Shown piece after piece: positions 18,919-29,604 of a stretch of 64,000 nucleotides of DNA. Position numbers and translations under genes: made by a program. Every line of letters begins with the position of its first letter. Within the stretch, counting starts at the first letter, position 1. Source of the stretch: Cyanobacteria bacterium SIG26. GTDB lineage: Bacteria; Cyanobacteriota; Vampirovibrionia; Gastranaerophilales; Gastranaerophilaceae. The stretch lies in assembly GCA_015152555.1 (NCBI GenBank), contig SUTS01000004.1:62001-126000 (forward strand), written 5' to 3'. Under the pieces are notes generated by a model that made no database searches, was not told the origin of the DNA, and saw only the letters and a program-made list of their open reading frames with translations.

Positions 18919-21435
18919 TTATGCAGCCTTATCAAGAGCTTTTTTAGGAATTTTTGTTTTTTGGTTTTTGTACATCCAGTAAGTTCCACCGGTCAATAAT
19001 ATTGCTCCGCTGATAATAAATAGTGCAATTCTTGTTGGTTTATTTTTAGCTTTAATACCAAATGTTTTTTCAGCGGTTTCGTGGATTTCGCCAAAAGCTC
19101 CTACTAAGCGTTTCCAAGGTTTTTTATTACGAGCTTCCCAACCTTTATCTATTTCAAAAATTCCGTTGGTATAACCTTGTGTGGCAGATACACCTCTGTT
19201 GTATTCGTGGTTATTATGCCAGTCAATAAGTTCGTCTATGTTTTTCTTACATTTTGCAATGTACGCGGATTTATCAGTTTCGGACTGTTCTTTCAACATC
19301 TTTTCAAAAATTTCTGCAACTTGTTCTGCTTGACGTTCAACTCTTGCTGCATCAAGTTCAGCTCCTGAATTTTTCCAAGTTAAGCCATATTTTTCAGGAG
19401 GTCCTTCTACAGCCTCTTTTGTTAAAAATCCGTTAGTTTCGTTTGTATAATCAACAGGTCCGCCTGTTTTTGTCGCAAAATAAGGGACTCCAGCAGCTTT
19501 ACATTCTAAAGGTGTAATTCCGCACATTTCACGTCTTGATGTGAAACCTCCATAAGTAGCGCATCCTACAAGTCTGCGTGAGGTCCAACCATCTGCGTGC
19601 ATTGCTGTACTTCTAAATGCTCCATCGTCAAGTTCTGCGATTTCTTTTAATGTTTCTTTAATCATTTTGTAATCTGCTGAGTCCTCAGCCCATTTCCCCG
19701 CACCTGTAAGTACTCGGAATCGTAGTTTTTGTTCCTTTGGAATATTAGGGTTTTCTAAGAATTTTTTGAACCCTTTTAGCAATATAGGGAACCCTTTTTG
19801 TTCATCTGGTCTGCCCCAACTGAACACAAATATCCCATCATCTGTGATTGGTGCCAATGAGCCCATTAATTTTTGACCTTTTGCGATTTGAGTTTCGTTA
19901 AAGAATACTTTGTAAAACTCATCTTTGCCTTTTTGTTCTCCTGCCCATAGCAGATTTGTGAGCCATTTCGCGTTTTGATGTCTTTTTTCAATGATCTCTT
20001 CGATATTGTTGCCATTATATTCAAACAAATTGAATCCTGCTTTATTTGCATTTAATCCGGTTTTACCTTCGCCAAATAATGCATCGGGATTATTTAATTC
20101 TAAGTTAGCAGGTGTACAACCGTTAACATAAGATTTTGTAGGAATACTTGCATAATCATCAGTTAAATATTTTGCGGCATCAGGTGTGTCGTGACTTTTC
20201 ATTTCTTTGTCAAAAGTTAACGAAACAGTACCTGTTGAAACGTTTTTAGGATTAGTTTTTACCCCAATAATTGCACCTTTTAATATGTTATAGGTTCCTG
20301 CTCCATCTTTAAACTGATCTATTGCAGGAGCTAACACACTTCTAACTATTTCTCTGTCGTGGTCTGATAGTTGGTTGGATTCTAAACCTACTTGCATAGC
20401 TCGTTTTAGTAAATCAAAGTGTGGAGAATTTTTTAATTTTTGAGCATCTGAAGCGTCTCCAACAACAGCTAAAAATTTAAATGGATCGCCTGTCATACCT
20501 TGATAGTTGCGTCCTGTATTATGCGCAGTAATATGAACTTTTATACCGTGAACGTCATCTATACCATTTGCAGACATATTTGCCATAACATTAGCGTACA
20601 TGTGCCCAGGTCTGTCGTGTGACCAAACACTTGCAGGTCTGTAAAAACCAAATTCTTCCGTATTCATACCTGTATGAACGGCTTTTGCCATTGCTCTTAA
20701 ACCATCGGCATTAATGATTTCAGCTTCAAATGGAACATTTCCCCAACAGTCGTAAGAATAAGGTTTTGCAGCTTTAGCCAAGTCCGGTGTATAAATAAAG
20801 TAATGTGGTTGTCCTTTTAGTTTGTTATAATCAGGGTTTTTTCCTGAAATTTTAAAAATTTGGTAAGGTATATTTTCTATCTCTCCTAATTCTTTACTGG
20901 ATAGCCTTTGAACTTCGCCTTTTAATGTTGTTGGTTCCAGAATGCAATACCTAGATTCCCCACCGGTTGGTGCGCTTTGTATAACATAATCAACTTCTGA
21001 TGGGTCTAAACCTCTTAATTTAGCAAATTCTTCTTTTGTTTGGCCTGGAGGTGCGCTATGAAAAGCACCGGTATTCATTGTTTTTGGTGTTATACCGTCT
21101 TTACCCCAATCAGGGTAGTGTTTATGTTGGTGAACTAAGAATTTATGACCGCCTTGAGGATTGTTATGGTTCCACATTGGCATAAAACTTCTGGCATCAT
21201 AATGTTCTTTTTTTCGTAAACTTTCGATTGCCTCAAAGCCTACAACACCTTCTCCGCCTTGTTTTGCTTCGGCTAATCCTAAACCGTTATTTTCAGGCGT
21301 GAAACTTGCTATTTGATTCATATTAGCAAATCTTGCCGTAAATGATGGTGCTGAAGTCTTACCTACGGCTGTAATTTTTTTATAACTCCCTTGTGAATTA
21401 ACCCCATTTACACTTTGAATTGACCCTACGCGCAT
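18919..21435 (-). CDS. Glycogen/starch-synthase-like glycosyltransferase with C-terminal TM anchor
   Basis: FSWGRPDEQKGFPILLKGFKKFL; GFTSRREMCGITPLECKAAGVPYFATKTGGPVDYTNETNGFL; C-terminal RIALFIISGAILLTGGTYWMYKNQKTK. Confidence 0.8.
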   Translation of the reverse strand: MRVGSIQSVNGVNSQGSYKKITAVGKTSAPSFTARFANMNQIASFTPENNGLGLAEAKQGGEGVVGFEAIESLRKKEHYDARSFMPMWNHNNPQGGHKFLVHQHKHYPDWGKDGITPKTMNTGAFHSAPPGQTKEEFAKLRGLDPSEVDYVIQSAPTGGESRYCILEPTTLKGEVQRLSSKELGEIENIPYQIFKISGKNPDYNKLKGQPHYFIYTPDLAKAAKPYSYDCWGNVPFEAEIINADGLRAMAKAVHTGMNTEEFGFYRPASVWSHDRPGHMYANVMANMSANGIDDVHGIKVHITAHNTGRNYQGMTGDPFKFLAVVGDASDAQKLKNSPHFDLLKRAMQVGLESNQLSDHDREIVRSVLAPAIDQFKDGAGTYNILKGAIIGVKTNPKNVSTGTVSLTFDKEMKSHDTPDAAKYLTDDYASIPTKSYVNGCTPANLELNNPDALFGEGKTGLNANKAGFNLFEYNGNNIEEIIEKRHQNAKWLTNLLWAGEQKGKDEFYKVFFNETQIAKGQKLMGSLAPITDDGIFVFSWGRPDEQKGFPILLKGFKKFLENPNIPKEQKLRFRVLTGAGKWAEDSADYKMIKETLKEIAELDDGAFRSTAMHADGWTSRRLVGCATYGGFTSRREMCGITPLECKAAGVPYFATKTGGPVDYTNETNGFLTKEAVEGPPEKYGLTWKNSGAELDAARVERQAEQVAEIFEKMLKEQSETDKSAYIAKCKKNIDELIDWHNNHEYNRGVSATQGYTNGIFEIDKGWEARNKKPWKRLVGAFGEIHETAEKTFGIKAKNKPTRIALFIISGAILLTGGTYWMYKNQKTKIPKKALDKAA

Positions 21436-21533
21436 TAAAACACCTACTTTCGTCTAAATGTCCCCACTGATAATAGAAAACTGATAAAAATTTTTTTGAA
21501 CACTTTTTGCAGAATATATTACAAAAATTTTAC

Positions 21534-21562
21534 AAAAGCCGGAGATAGTAGCTCCGGCTTTT
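21534..21562 (-). terminator. Terminator of clpC
   Basis: aaaagccggag-atagtag-ctccggctttt. Confidence 0.85.
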
Positions 21563-21573
21563 ACAAATATTAA

Positions 21574-24096
21574 CTATGAAGCTGTTGTTTCTTCAACAAT
21601 TTCAACTTCTTTTTCTTTTTTTGATTTTCTTTTGGTTGCTTTACCAAACTGCATTTTACCTTCGTCTAAAGTAACTTTAATCGTATCGCCGTTTGAGTAT
21701 TTACCTGAAAGAATTTCTTCAGCCAAGCTGTCTTCCATTTTACGCTGAATTAAACGTCTTAAAGGTCTGGCACCATAAGCTTCAGAATATCCGTTTTCTG
21801 CCAAATGATCTTTTACTTCATCTGTAACATCCACGTTCATTTCTTTTTCCGCAAGCCGTTTGAACAAATCTTTTAACATTAAGTCAACAATTTGTCTGAT
21901 TTCTTCTTTGCTTAGGTGTGCAAAGACAATTGTTTCGTCAATACGGTTAAGAAATTCAGGTCTGAATGCTTTTTTCATTTCTTCAGATACTGTATCTTTA
22001 AGTTTATCGTATTTACTTTTTGATTCATCTTCTGCTGTTGTGAAACCTAATTTTGAAGTATTAGTAATCATACTAGCACCAACGTTAGATGTCATAATGA
22101 TAACAGTATTTTTAAAGCTTACATGGCGACCTTTAGAATCTGTCAATCTACCATCGTCTAAAATTTGAAGCATGATGTTAAATACATCAGGGTGAGCTTT
22201 TTCGATTTCGTCGAAAAGAACAACTGAATAAGGTTTCTTTCTAACAAGTTCGGATAAATGTCCGCCATCATCATAGCCAACATAACCCGGAGGTGAACCT
22301 ATTAATTTTGCAGTTGAATGTTTTTCCATGAATTCAGACATGTCAACTCTAAGCATATTATCTTCTGAGCCAAACATAGCTTCAGCTAAAGCCTTTGCTA
22401 ATTCTGTTTTACCAACACCTGTCGGACCGCAGAAGATAAAGCTACCGATTGGTCTGTTAGGAGCTTTTAGCCCTACTCTTGCACGTCTGATAGCTTTAGA
22501 AATCGCTACAATCGCATCGTGCTGACCTATTACTCTTTCGTGAAGTACGTCTTCAAGTTTTAATAATCTTTCAGATTCGCCTTCTGTAAGTTTTGTAACA
22601 GGAACGCCTGTCATCATTGCGATAACTTCTGCAACGTGTTCGGCCGTAACTGTGGGCTTATTAGCTTCGTGTTCATCTCTCCATTTTGCAGCAACTTCTC
22701 TGATTTGATCCTTCAAATCAGCTTCGTCATCGCGCAATTGAGAGGCTGTCTCAAATTCTTGATTTCGTATTGCATCTTCTTTTTCTTTGATTAGAACTTT
22801 TAATTGTTTTTCTAATTCTTTAGCTTCCGGACACAAGTTTGAAACTTTTAATCTAACTTTTGAACTTGCTTCGTCGATAACGTCGATAGCTTTGTCCGGT
22901 AAAAATCTATCATTTACATATTTGCTTGATAATTTAACTGCCGCAACAATAGATTCATCAGAGATAATTAATCTGTGGTGTTCTTCATATTTTGGCTTTA
23001 AGCCTTTAATGATTTCAATAGATTCTTCAATAGAAGGTTCTTCGATTAGTACCGGTTGAAAACGTCTTTCTAATGCTGAATCTTTTTCGATATATTTTCT
23101 GTATTCATCTGATGTTGTTGCACCGATAACTTGGATTTCACCGCGAGATAATGCAGGTTTAAGAATATTAGCTGCGTCAATAGCACCTTCTGCAGCACCT
23201 GCGCCGATTAGTGTATGCATCTCATCAATTACAAGAATTACATTACCTGCTTGGCGAATTTCATCCATGATTTTTTTCAATCTTTCTTCAAATTCACCAC
23301 GATATTTTGTACCAGCAACCAACAATCCCATATCCAGTTGTATAACTTTTTTGCCATCCAAAATATCAGGAACTTCTGCATTAACTATTCTTAAAGCAAG
23401 ACCTTCTGCAACTGCTGTTTTACCTACACCAGGCTCACCGAGTAATACAGGATTGTTTTTTGTACGTCTTGCAAGTATTTGAATAACGCGTTCAATTTCT
23501 TTTTCTCTGCCGACAACAGGGTCTAATCTTAATTCTTGTGCCGCCAAAGTTAAATCTCTACCAAATTCGTCTAAACTTGGTGTTTTCGCCTTGCTACCTG
23601 AGCTTGATGAAGATGATGAAGAAGACGAACTTGATGAAGAGCCTGCTGTTGTAGACGGTTTAGATTCTCCAAGCATTTTAACGACATTGCTTCTTACTTT
23701 GTTTAAATCAACACCTAAGTTTTCAAGTACACGAGCCGCAACACCTTCACCTTCTCTAATTAAACCTAAAAGAAGGTGTTCTGTACCGATATAATTATGA
23801 CCTAATTGTCTTGCTTCATCCCAAGAAAGTTCTAAAACCCTTTTTGCGCGAGGTGTAAATGGTATTTCTACGGCAACAAAACCTGAACCTCTGCCGATGA
23901 TTTTTTCGACTTCAGTTCGTGCATCTTTGAGGTTTACCCCCATTGATTTAAGAGTTTTTGCCGCAACACCGGTTCCTTCGCCGATTAAGCCCAATAAAAC
24001 TTGTTCAGTACCAACAAAATTGTGACCTAATCTTCGCGCTTCTTCTTGAGCAAGCATAATAACTTTGATTGCTTTTTCTGTAAAACGTTCGAACAT
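21574..24096 (-). CDS. clpC: ATP-dependent Clp protease ATP-binding subunit ClpC
   Basis: [37 protein letters not shown]; two AAA+ modules ([17 protein letters not shown]), UVR-like linker. Confidence 0.96.
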   Translation of the reverse strand: MFERFTEKAIKVIMLAQEEARRLGHNFVGTEQVLLGLIGEGTGVAAKTLKSMGVNLKDARTEVEKIIGRGSGFVAVEIPFTPRAKRVLELSWDEARQLGHNYIGTEHLLLGLIREGEGVAARVLENLGVDLNKVRSNVVKMLGESKPSTTAGSSSSSSSSSSSSSSGSKAKTPSLDEFGRDLTLAAQELRLDPVVGREKEIERVIQILARRTKNNPVLLGEPGVGKTAVAEGLALRIVNAEVPDILDGKKVIQLDMGLLVAGTKYRGEFEERLKKIMDEIRQAGNVILVIDEMHTLIGAGAAEGAIDAANILKPALSRGEIQVIGATTSDEYRKYIEKDSALERRFQPVLIEEPSIEESIEIIKGLKPKYEEHHRLIISDESIVAAVKLSSKYVNDRFLPDKAIDVIDEASSKVRLKVSNLCPEAKELEKQLKVLIKEKEDAIRNQEFETASQLRDDEADLKDQIREVAAKWRDEHEANKPTVTAEHVAEVIAMMTGVPVTKLTEGESERLLKLEDVLHERVIGQHDAIVAISKAIRRARVGLKAPNRPIGSFIFCGPTGVGKTELAKALAEAMFGSEDNMLRVDMSEFMEKHSTAKLIGSPPGYVGYDDGGHLSELVRKKPYSVVLFDEIEKAHPDVFNIMLQILDDGRLTDSKGRHVSFKNTVIIMTSNVGASMITNTSKLGFTTAEDESKSKYDKLKDTVSEEMKKAFRPEFLNRIDETIVFAHLSKEEIRQIVDLMLKDLFKRLAEKEMNVDVTDEVKDHLAENGYSEAYGARPLRRLIQRKMEDSLAEEILSGKYSNGDTIKVTLDEGKMQFGKATKRKSKKEKEVEIVEETTAS

Positions 24097-24229
24097 TTGT
24101 TACTCCTATCTCTTCTTATGTCTAAATTATATACAAAAGATTAAAAAGTTTCAAGGGCTTAACATATTGAAAATATTATTTTTAGGATAATTAAAGATAA
24201 TATTACGGGTAAATTAAGTTTATATATTC

Positions 24230-24553
24230 TTATAAACCTAAATCTTCTAAAAATCTTTTGTTTTCGGACAATTCAAAATAAGATTGTTCATCTGTAATAT
24301 CTTTGATTTCTCCCGCATCAATTAAATCTTGCACGAGTTTTTCGTGGGATAAGTTTTCAGGATCAGAAAGCGCTAATTTTGTAAAATTATTGATATCTGT
24401 TTTACGTTCATATAAATTTAGGGCATGCCTAGATAAACTTTTTAAAAATATTTTCTTTGATTTTTCACTAAAGCTCTCAATTGGCATAGTCATTGGAAAT
24501 TTAGAGTTTTGCACTCTCTCCTGTTTTAATTGTTTAGCCAATTTTTTAAACAT
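24230..24553 (-). CDS. Hypothetical protein
   Basis: ORF starting MFKKLAKQLKQERVQNSKFPMTMP with gggagatg RBS; no family recognised. Confidence 0.5.
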   Translation of the reverse strand: MFKKLAKQLKQERVQNSKFPMTMPIESFSEKSKKIFLKSLSRHALNLYERKTDINNFTKLALSDPENLSHEKLVQDLIDAGEIKDITDEQSYFELSENKRFLEDLGL

Positions 24554-24634
24554 CACATCTCCCTTATTTGTAACAATATTATACAATATTTTTTATTTAT
24601 TGCAAATTGTATAGTTGAATATATATTTTTACAA

Positions 24635-24671
24635 AAAAAAGCGACGAAAATGAGGCACTCGTCGCGCTTCC
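24635..24671 (-). terminator. Terminator of first autotransporter
   Basis: Reverse strand aagcgcgacgagtgcctcattttcgtcgcttttttttg. Confidence 0.8.
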
Positions 24672-24707
24672 ATGAGGGTGGAAGAAGTATGTTAAGTCTT
24701 GCATTTA

Positions 24708-27700
24708 TTATTTAATTACACCAATTTTTGCAAGGTCAATCTTAGATTTATTCATTAATCTAGACTTTTGCATTGGCGTCATTTGTTTTAAGACTTTTTT
24801 AGTATTGGTTTCTGCAGGTTTTGTTACGTTTTTATTCGTTTTAATTTTTATCTTTTCACCATTACCCATAACAAATACAGGTACTAGTTTCTTAGCTTTT
24901 GCACATTTTTGCTGTGGGCAACTTACTTTTTCTATAGGTTTGCCTTCTTTTCCTAGCGCCCATCTAAAGCCACCGCTTAAAGATATACCATTACGTCCGC
25001 CATTTTGTATCATAGCTTGACCATAAGCCATCGCACGGTCTTTGATACGTTTTTGAACGCCGACACCATATTGTACATACGGTTTTAAACTCATTTCAGG
25101 CAGTTTTACGCCGTTTGCGGTTACATCTGATTTGCCCATCAAATTCCAAACCATATTCACGCTCGCATAAGGTTGCCAACCACCCTTGATGTTGCCGATT
25201 AATTTCAATCCTGGAGCTAATTGTAGTGCGTGGAGCGGTTTTGTTTCTATTTTTACGCCTGCTGCGTTGTTGTAATCAAACGTGTTTACAAATGTATAAC
25301 TTATGAGCATACTAGGCTGGAGGATTACTTTACCCTCTTTGAATTCAAAGTTATAGCCGGATTTGTTTGCGATACCGCCTAGTAGCATTGTAAAATCTTC
25401 TTTGCCGTACATATTAGTGTTTTCGGCTAACGATGCGCCGACAGATAAGGTTGTTGCGTTGAAGAAATGACCTTTATACATTGTCATTGTTGCACCAACC
25501 AAACCACCGTTTTGCGTTGAGTCTACGCCGCTATAACGTTGAGATGCGCCGTTATAGCCGATATAACCTGTCCAGACTCTATCCCAGCCTCGTTTTAGAT
25601 GTTGCATTTCACCATCAAACCCGACTAATGTACCGTATGTGATGTTAGATACTTTCGGACCGTTTTTAAGCGGTACGTTTTCAAACGTTGCATATGGTTT
25701 TACCCAAACGCTTGAATGATCTTGTTGAGTAAATAATGGAGAGAAAGTGCCAACGTCAGTTGCATCACCTGTTGGGGATAATGCGTAGCGGTTTGCGTTT
25801 TTCATAGCAACACGTTCAAGATATGGAATTGTCATAAAGTTATCTGAGTTTTGGAAGGCATAGTTAAATGCTTGACCGACTGTTGCCATTGCACCTGTTT
25901 GAGCGGCAACCGGAGAGCCCAGTACCGCAGGGTTAAACGCATTAGATGGGTTACCTGTACTGCCACCATCTGACACTCCGCCTTGAGGTGTTTGTTGGAT
26001 TATCCTATCACCTTTTGCAAACACAAAGTACCCACCGTCGCCTTTATTATCGTATTGGTTGACGTTATCGTAAGCTACTTTGTATTTATATATTGGTGTA
26101 TAAAGTTCTGTTTGGTAATTTGAATCAGGTAATTCGCCTGTTCCACTGCTTACACCGTTTAATACGTTGTTTTTTAATCCCGGTTGAGCAAAATAAACTG
26201 CGGTAAGTGTTTCACCCTCGATTGCGTCAGATAATAAATTCATACCAACAACATTCAAATTTCCTTGATGCTCACCGTACGAAGTAGCTGTGAATCTATC
26301 CATTGTTTTATTTGCAAGATCAACATCTGCTACAAAGTTTGTGTCAGCATTCAATGTTAATTTATTAAAATTGTATGTATGAACATCATTGTTGATTGTG
26401 TTGATTGTTGTGTTTGCAAAACTTACATTTGCATCATATATATCGTTTAGTAGGTAGAATGTTGTGTTATTGATATCATCACCCTTGATGTTGACTGTTG
26501 AAACTACAATTCCTTGTGTTTTTAAGAAATCTTCTTCTGTTTTGCACCCATATCTATGTAAAAGTTGTTCAGCAGGAGTTCCGTCAATAACTCCATTTAA
26601 TTCAGCCCATTGTTCTAAGGAGTCATAGCCATAAGTTTCCAAAAACTCGTCAACAGTCATTCCACCTTCATCAATTCTTAAATATTGTTCCAAAGACACA
26701 TATCCTTGAAATGACAACATTGTATCATAATTTTTATCTTTATAGCCTTGCGTCTTTGCATATTCATCAAGATTGGTAGCTCCATATCTTTCATAAAAAC
26801 TTAAAGGTGTTGCAATATTTGCTTGAATATTATCTTTCAGTGCAAAACTACCACCATTTAGCATATCGAAATTCAATGTAGCTCCACTTAAATAAATAGC
26901 ATTATTATCCTTAACACCGTTTGATTCTGTATAGTTGCCTTCAAATACAGAAGTATAACCATCTTGAGCTATTAGATTCAAATCTTTATTTGTCCATATA
27001 GCACCACCTTGTGCTGTGCTAAATTCAGATTTTGCATAGTTGTTTATAAACGAAGAATTTATGATTCCTCCGATTATATTGCCATCTGCGTCTTTTGCTC
27101 CAATAGTTCCTGTATTGTAAATCGCACCACCTAAAGCGCTACCACCATAACTACTATTTGAAGTTACAGAATTTTCTACAAACGCGCCACTTATGTCATC
27201 TATTGCAGAACAATTATAAATAGCCCCGCCGTGTGCAAAGAAACTTTTTTGGCCAATATGATTACCTAAAAAATCACCTATAATTTTACCAATATTATTA
27301 CTGTTATAAATCGCCCCACCATAAACACCTTCACCTTCAGAATTTGATGATATATAATTGTTTATAAAGTTTCCGTTGACATTACCCATAGTCCCACAAT
27401 TAAAAATTGCGCCCCCAAGATGACCAGACTCAGAGGATTTAGATTTTGGATGAATAAAATTCCCAATAAAATTGCCATTAATATCATCAATTATTCCTTC
27501 ATTATATAAAGCACCACCCCAAAGCATATCAAAGCTATCATGTTGCAAATTATTTCCAATAAAGTCCCCCTTAATAAAACCAATATGTGAAGAATTTGTA
27601 TTATTCATAATAGCACCCCCAAAAGAGTTAGCACTATTTGAAACAAAATCTCCAGTGACGCTAGTAATAATCCCACTATTATGAATCGCTCCACCTAAGC

Positions 27701-29417
27701 TTGTAGAATCAGTCGATTGAGCATAGTTACCTATAAAATTACCTGTGATATCTTTGATTGTACCAGAATTATAAATCGCACCGCCATAAGCAATTCCGTT
27801 AGCATTAATATAGTTAGCTACAAAATTCCCTGTTATTCGATCTAATTGATTAAAATTATTTATCGCACCTCCATATGACTCCCCTCCATTTGATATGTAA
27901 TTTCCTATAAAATTAGCATTAATTTCACTTATTATTCCACCATTATGTATTGCTCCGCCATAAGTAGCTACTGATGGTATTGAATCAATATGATTTCGAA
28001 TATAATTCCCGTTTATAGTTGTTGTAACTCCATCTCCTCCATTACTAATAGCACCACCTACAAGCTTGTCTGTCGCAGATGTTCCTACATGTTTAATATA
28101 GTTATTAATAAAATCACCATTTAACGTTCCAATATTGATTACCGTTATAGCTCCACCATAAGCATTATTATTAGTAATAATATGGTTATCAATAAAATCT
28201 CCTGTTATATTATTTACTCTTGCTCCAAAAATCGCACCACCTGTTGCTCCAGATTTTTCATTAGTAAGCTCTACATAATTACCGATAAAATCACCTACAA
28301 GATTATCTATTATTAAATAAGCAATCGCACCACCGGATCCACCTTGTGCACTACTTGATTTTACATAATTACCTATAAAATTCCCTATGACATTACCAGC
28401 AGAAATATTAGATCCTGACCAATAATAAGAATTTATAGCTCCACCGCTACCTGGGATTTTATATGTAAGAACTCCATTAGCAATAAAATCACCTTTTATT
28501 TCATTAATTCTATGTTTACCTAATAACGAAATCGCACCACCTAATCCTTCTGAAGCTTTGCCCTCTGAAATATTTCCAACAAATAATCCTTCAATAGAAT
28601 TAACAGTTGCATTTCCATTATTAAACGCAATGGCAGCACCACCTGCAGTACTTGAAGCAACCGCAGAATTATTTATAAAAACACCCGAAATTTTATCAAT
28701 ATTAACATTGGATCCGGAAATTACTATTGCCCCTCCAAAGGCATTGCCTGCAGTTACCTTCTTATCAATATAAGTCCCAACAATAGATTCCGTAGAAGCT
28801 GACAAAGATGATCTTTCTAAAATTTCATCAGCCTTATACCAGTTCGTATTAATGGTATAACTTTTATCCATAACGTTTACTGAAAAAGCTCGACTTGTAT
28901 CACCTGTTCCAAAATTGGTTTTATCTAATCCAACCGTATAGTACTTCTGATTTGCTTGCGGAATAGTAACCTGTTTATATTCAACTCCTGCCTCAAGTGT
29001 ATCTGCTGCAACCTCAGCACCGGTTTGTGGGTGATAATACTTTGTCACCTCGTTTAACTCGTATTTTGTTATTGTGTTATCAGGCAGATTCTCTGGATCT
29101 GCGTTTTCAACTTCTTTTAAGGTATATCCTGATTCGGGGTAAATAATATTATCTGTGCCTTCAATTACATTTCCATCCCCGTCAAGTTCCGGTGGCATAG
29201 TTACATTATTTTCGTGAAGATAATCAAGTGTAGGTTTATCCAAAGGAATTTGTGTTAAATCCACTTCGTCAAGTGTTGCAGCGTTAGCTGCACCGCCACA
29301 AGCTACAACGCCAGCCATCACCGCACAAAGTACGCTTTTTTTTGTGTTTTTTTTCACATACTTTAATCCATTAGGGGCAGTAAACCATTTGCTGCCGCGA
29401 AAACATCTATTATTCAT
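24708..29417 (-). CDS. Autotransporter with Pmp-like GGAI/FxxN repeats
   Basis: 1569 aa; extended signal peptide; repeated GGAIxNxGxIxxIxGxFIGNY; C-terminal barrel ...GGRNGISLSGGFRWALG. Confidence 0.88.
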   Translation of the reverse strand: MNNRCFRGSKWFTAPNGLKYVKKNTKKSVLCAVMAGVVACGGAANAATLDEVDLTQIPLDKPTLDYLHENNVTMPPELDGDGNVIEGTDNIIYPESGYTLKEVENADPENLPDNTITKYELNEVTKYYHPQTGAEVAADTLEAGVEYKQVTIPQANQKYYTVGLDKTNFGTGDTSRAFSVNVMDKSYTINTNWYKADEILERSSLSASTESIVGTYIDKKVTAGNAFGGAIVISGSNVNIDKISGVFINNSAVASSTAGGAAIAFNNGNATVNSIEGLFVGNISEGKASEGLGGAISLLGKHRINEIKGDFIANGVLTYKIPGSGGAINSYYWSGSNISAGNVIGNFIGNYVKSSSAQGGSGGAIAYLIIDNLVGDFIGNYVELTNEKSGATGGAIFGARVNNITGDFIDNHIITNNNAYGGAITVINIGTLNGDFINNYIKHVGTSATDKLVGGAISNGGDGVTTTINGNYIRNHIDSIPSVATYGGAIHNGGIISEINANFIGNYISNGGESYGGAINNFNQLDRITGNFVANYINANGIAYGGAIYNSGTIKDITGNFIGNYAQSTDSTSLGGAIHNSGIITSVTGDFVSNSANSFGGAIMNNTNSSHIGFIKGDFIGNNLQHDSFDMLWGGALYNEGIIDDINGNFIGNFIHPKSKSSESGHLGGAIFNCGTMGNVNGNFINNYISSNSEGEGVYGGAIYNSNNIGKIIGDFLGNHIGQKSFFAHGGAIYNCSAIDDISGAFVENSVTSNSSYGGSALGGAIYNTGTIGAKDADGNIIGGIINSSFINNYAKSEFSTAQGGAIWTNKDLNLIAQDGYTSVFEGNYTESNGVKDNNAIYLSGATLNFDMLNGGSFALKDNIQANIATPLSFYERYGATNLDEYAKTQGYKDKNYDTMLSFQGYVSLEQYLRIDEGGMTVDEFLETYGYDSLEQWAELNGVIDGTPAEQLLHRYGCKTEEDFLKTQGIVVSTVNIKGDDINNTTFYLLNDIYDANVSFANTTINTINNDVHTYNFNKLTLNADTNFVADVDLANKTMDRFTATSYGEHQGNLNVVGMNLLSDAIEGETLTAVYFAQPGLKNNVLNGVSSGTGELPDSNYQTELYTPIYKYKVAYDNVNQYDNKGDGGYFVFAKGDRIIQQTPQGGVSDGGSTGNPSNAFNPAVLGSPVAAQTGAMATVGQAFNYAFQNSDNFMTIPYLERVAMKNANRYALSPTGDATDVGTFSPLFTQQDHSSVWVKPYATFENVPLKNGPKVSNITYGTLVGFDGEMQHLKRGWDRVWTGYIGYNGASQRYSGVDSTQNGGLVGATMTMYKGHFFNATTLSVGASLAENTNMYGKEDFTMLLGGIANKSGYNFEFKEGKVILQPSMLISYTFVNTFDYNNAAGVKIETKPLHALQLAPGLKLIGNIKGGWQPYASVNMVWNLMGKSDVTANGVKLPEMSLKPYVQYGVGVQKRIKDRAMAYGQAMIQNGGRNGISLSGGFRWALGKEGKPIEKVSCPQQKCAKAKKLVPVFVMGNGEKIKIKTNKNVTKPAETNTKKVLKQMTPMQKSRLMNKSKIDLAKIGVIK

Positions 29418-29552
29418 ACTCCGGCATCCTCATATCCCAAATGCGTCACGTACGCATACATTAATATTATAACGTTGTTTTATTAATATTACAACCCTTT
29501 TAATTAATACTTTGTAATGATTTTATTTGCATACCATTCTTTTAGGTGCTTA

Positions 29553-29587
29553 ACAAAAAAGAGAAGACTGAAGTCTTCTCCTTTTTA
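29553..29587 (-). terminator. Terminator of hydrogenase cluster
   Basis: gagaagact-ga-agtcttctc with flanking A/T runs. Confidence 0.75.
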
Positions 29588-29604
29588 TTGTAAATTTTTA
29601 ATTT

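Noticed and set aside
23591-23794. Acidic + strand [21 protein letters not shown]
   Set aside because: Simply the complement of the ClpC poly-serine linker
26930-28750. Possible CRISPR or tandem DNA repeat array
   Set aside because: Periodicity is at protein level (GGAI/FIGN repeats) with variable unit length and degenerate DNA; no constant repeat/spacer pattern
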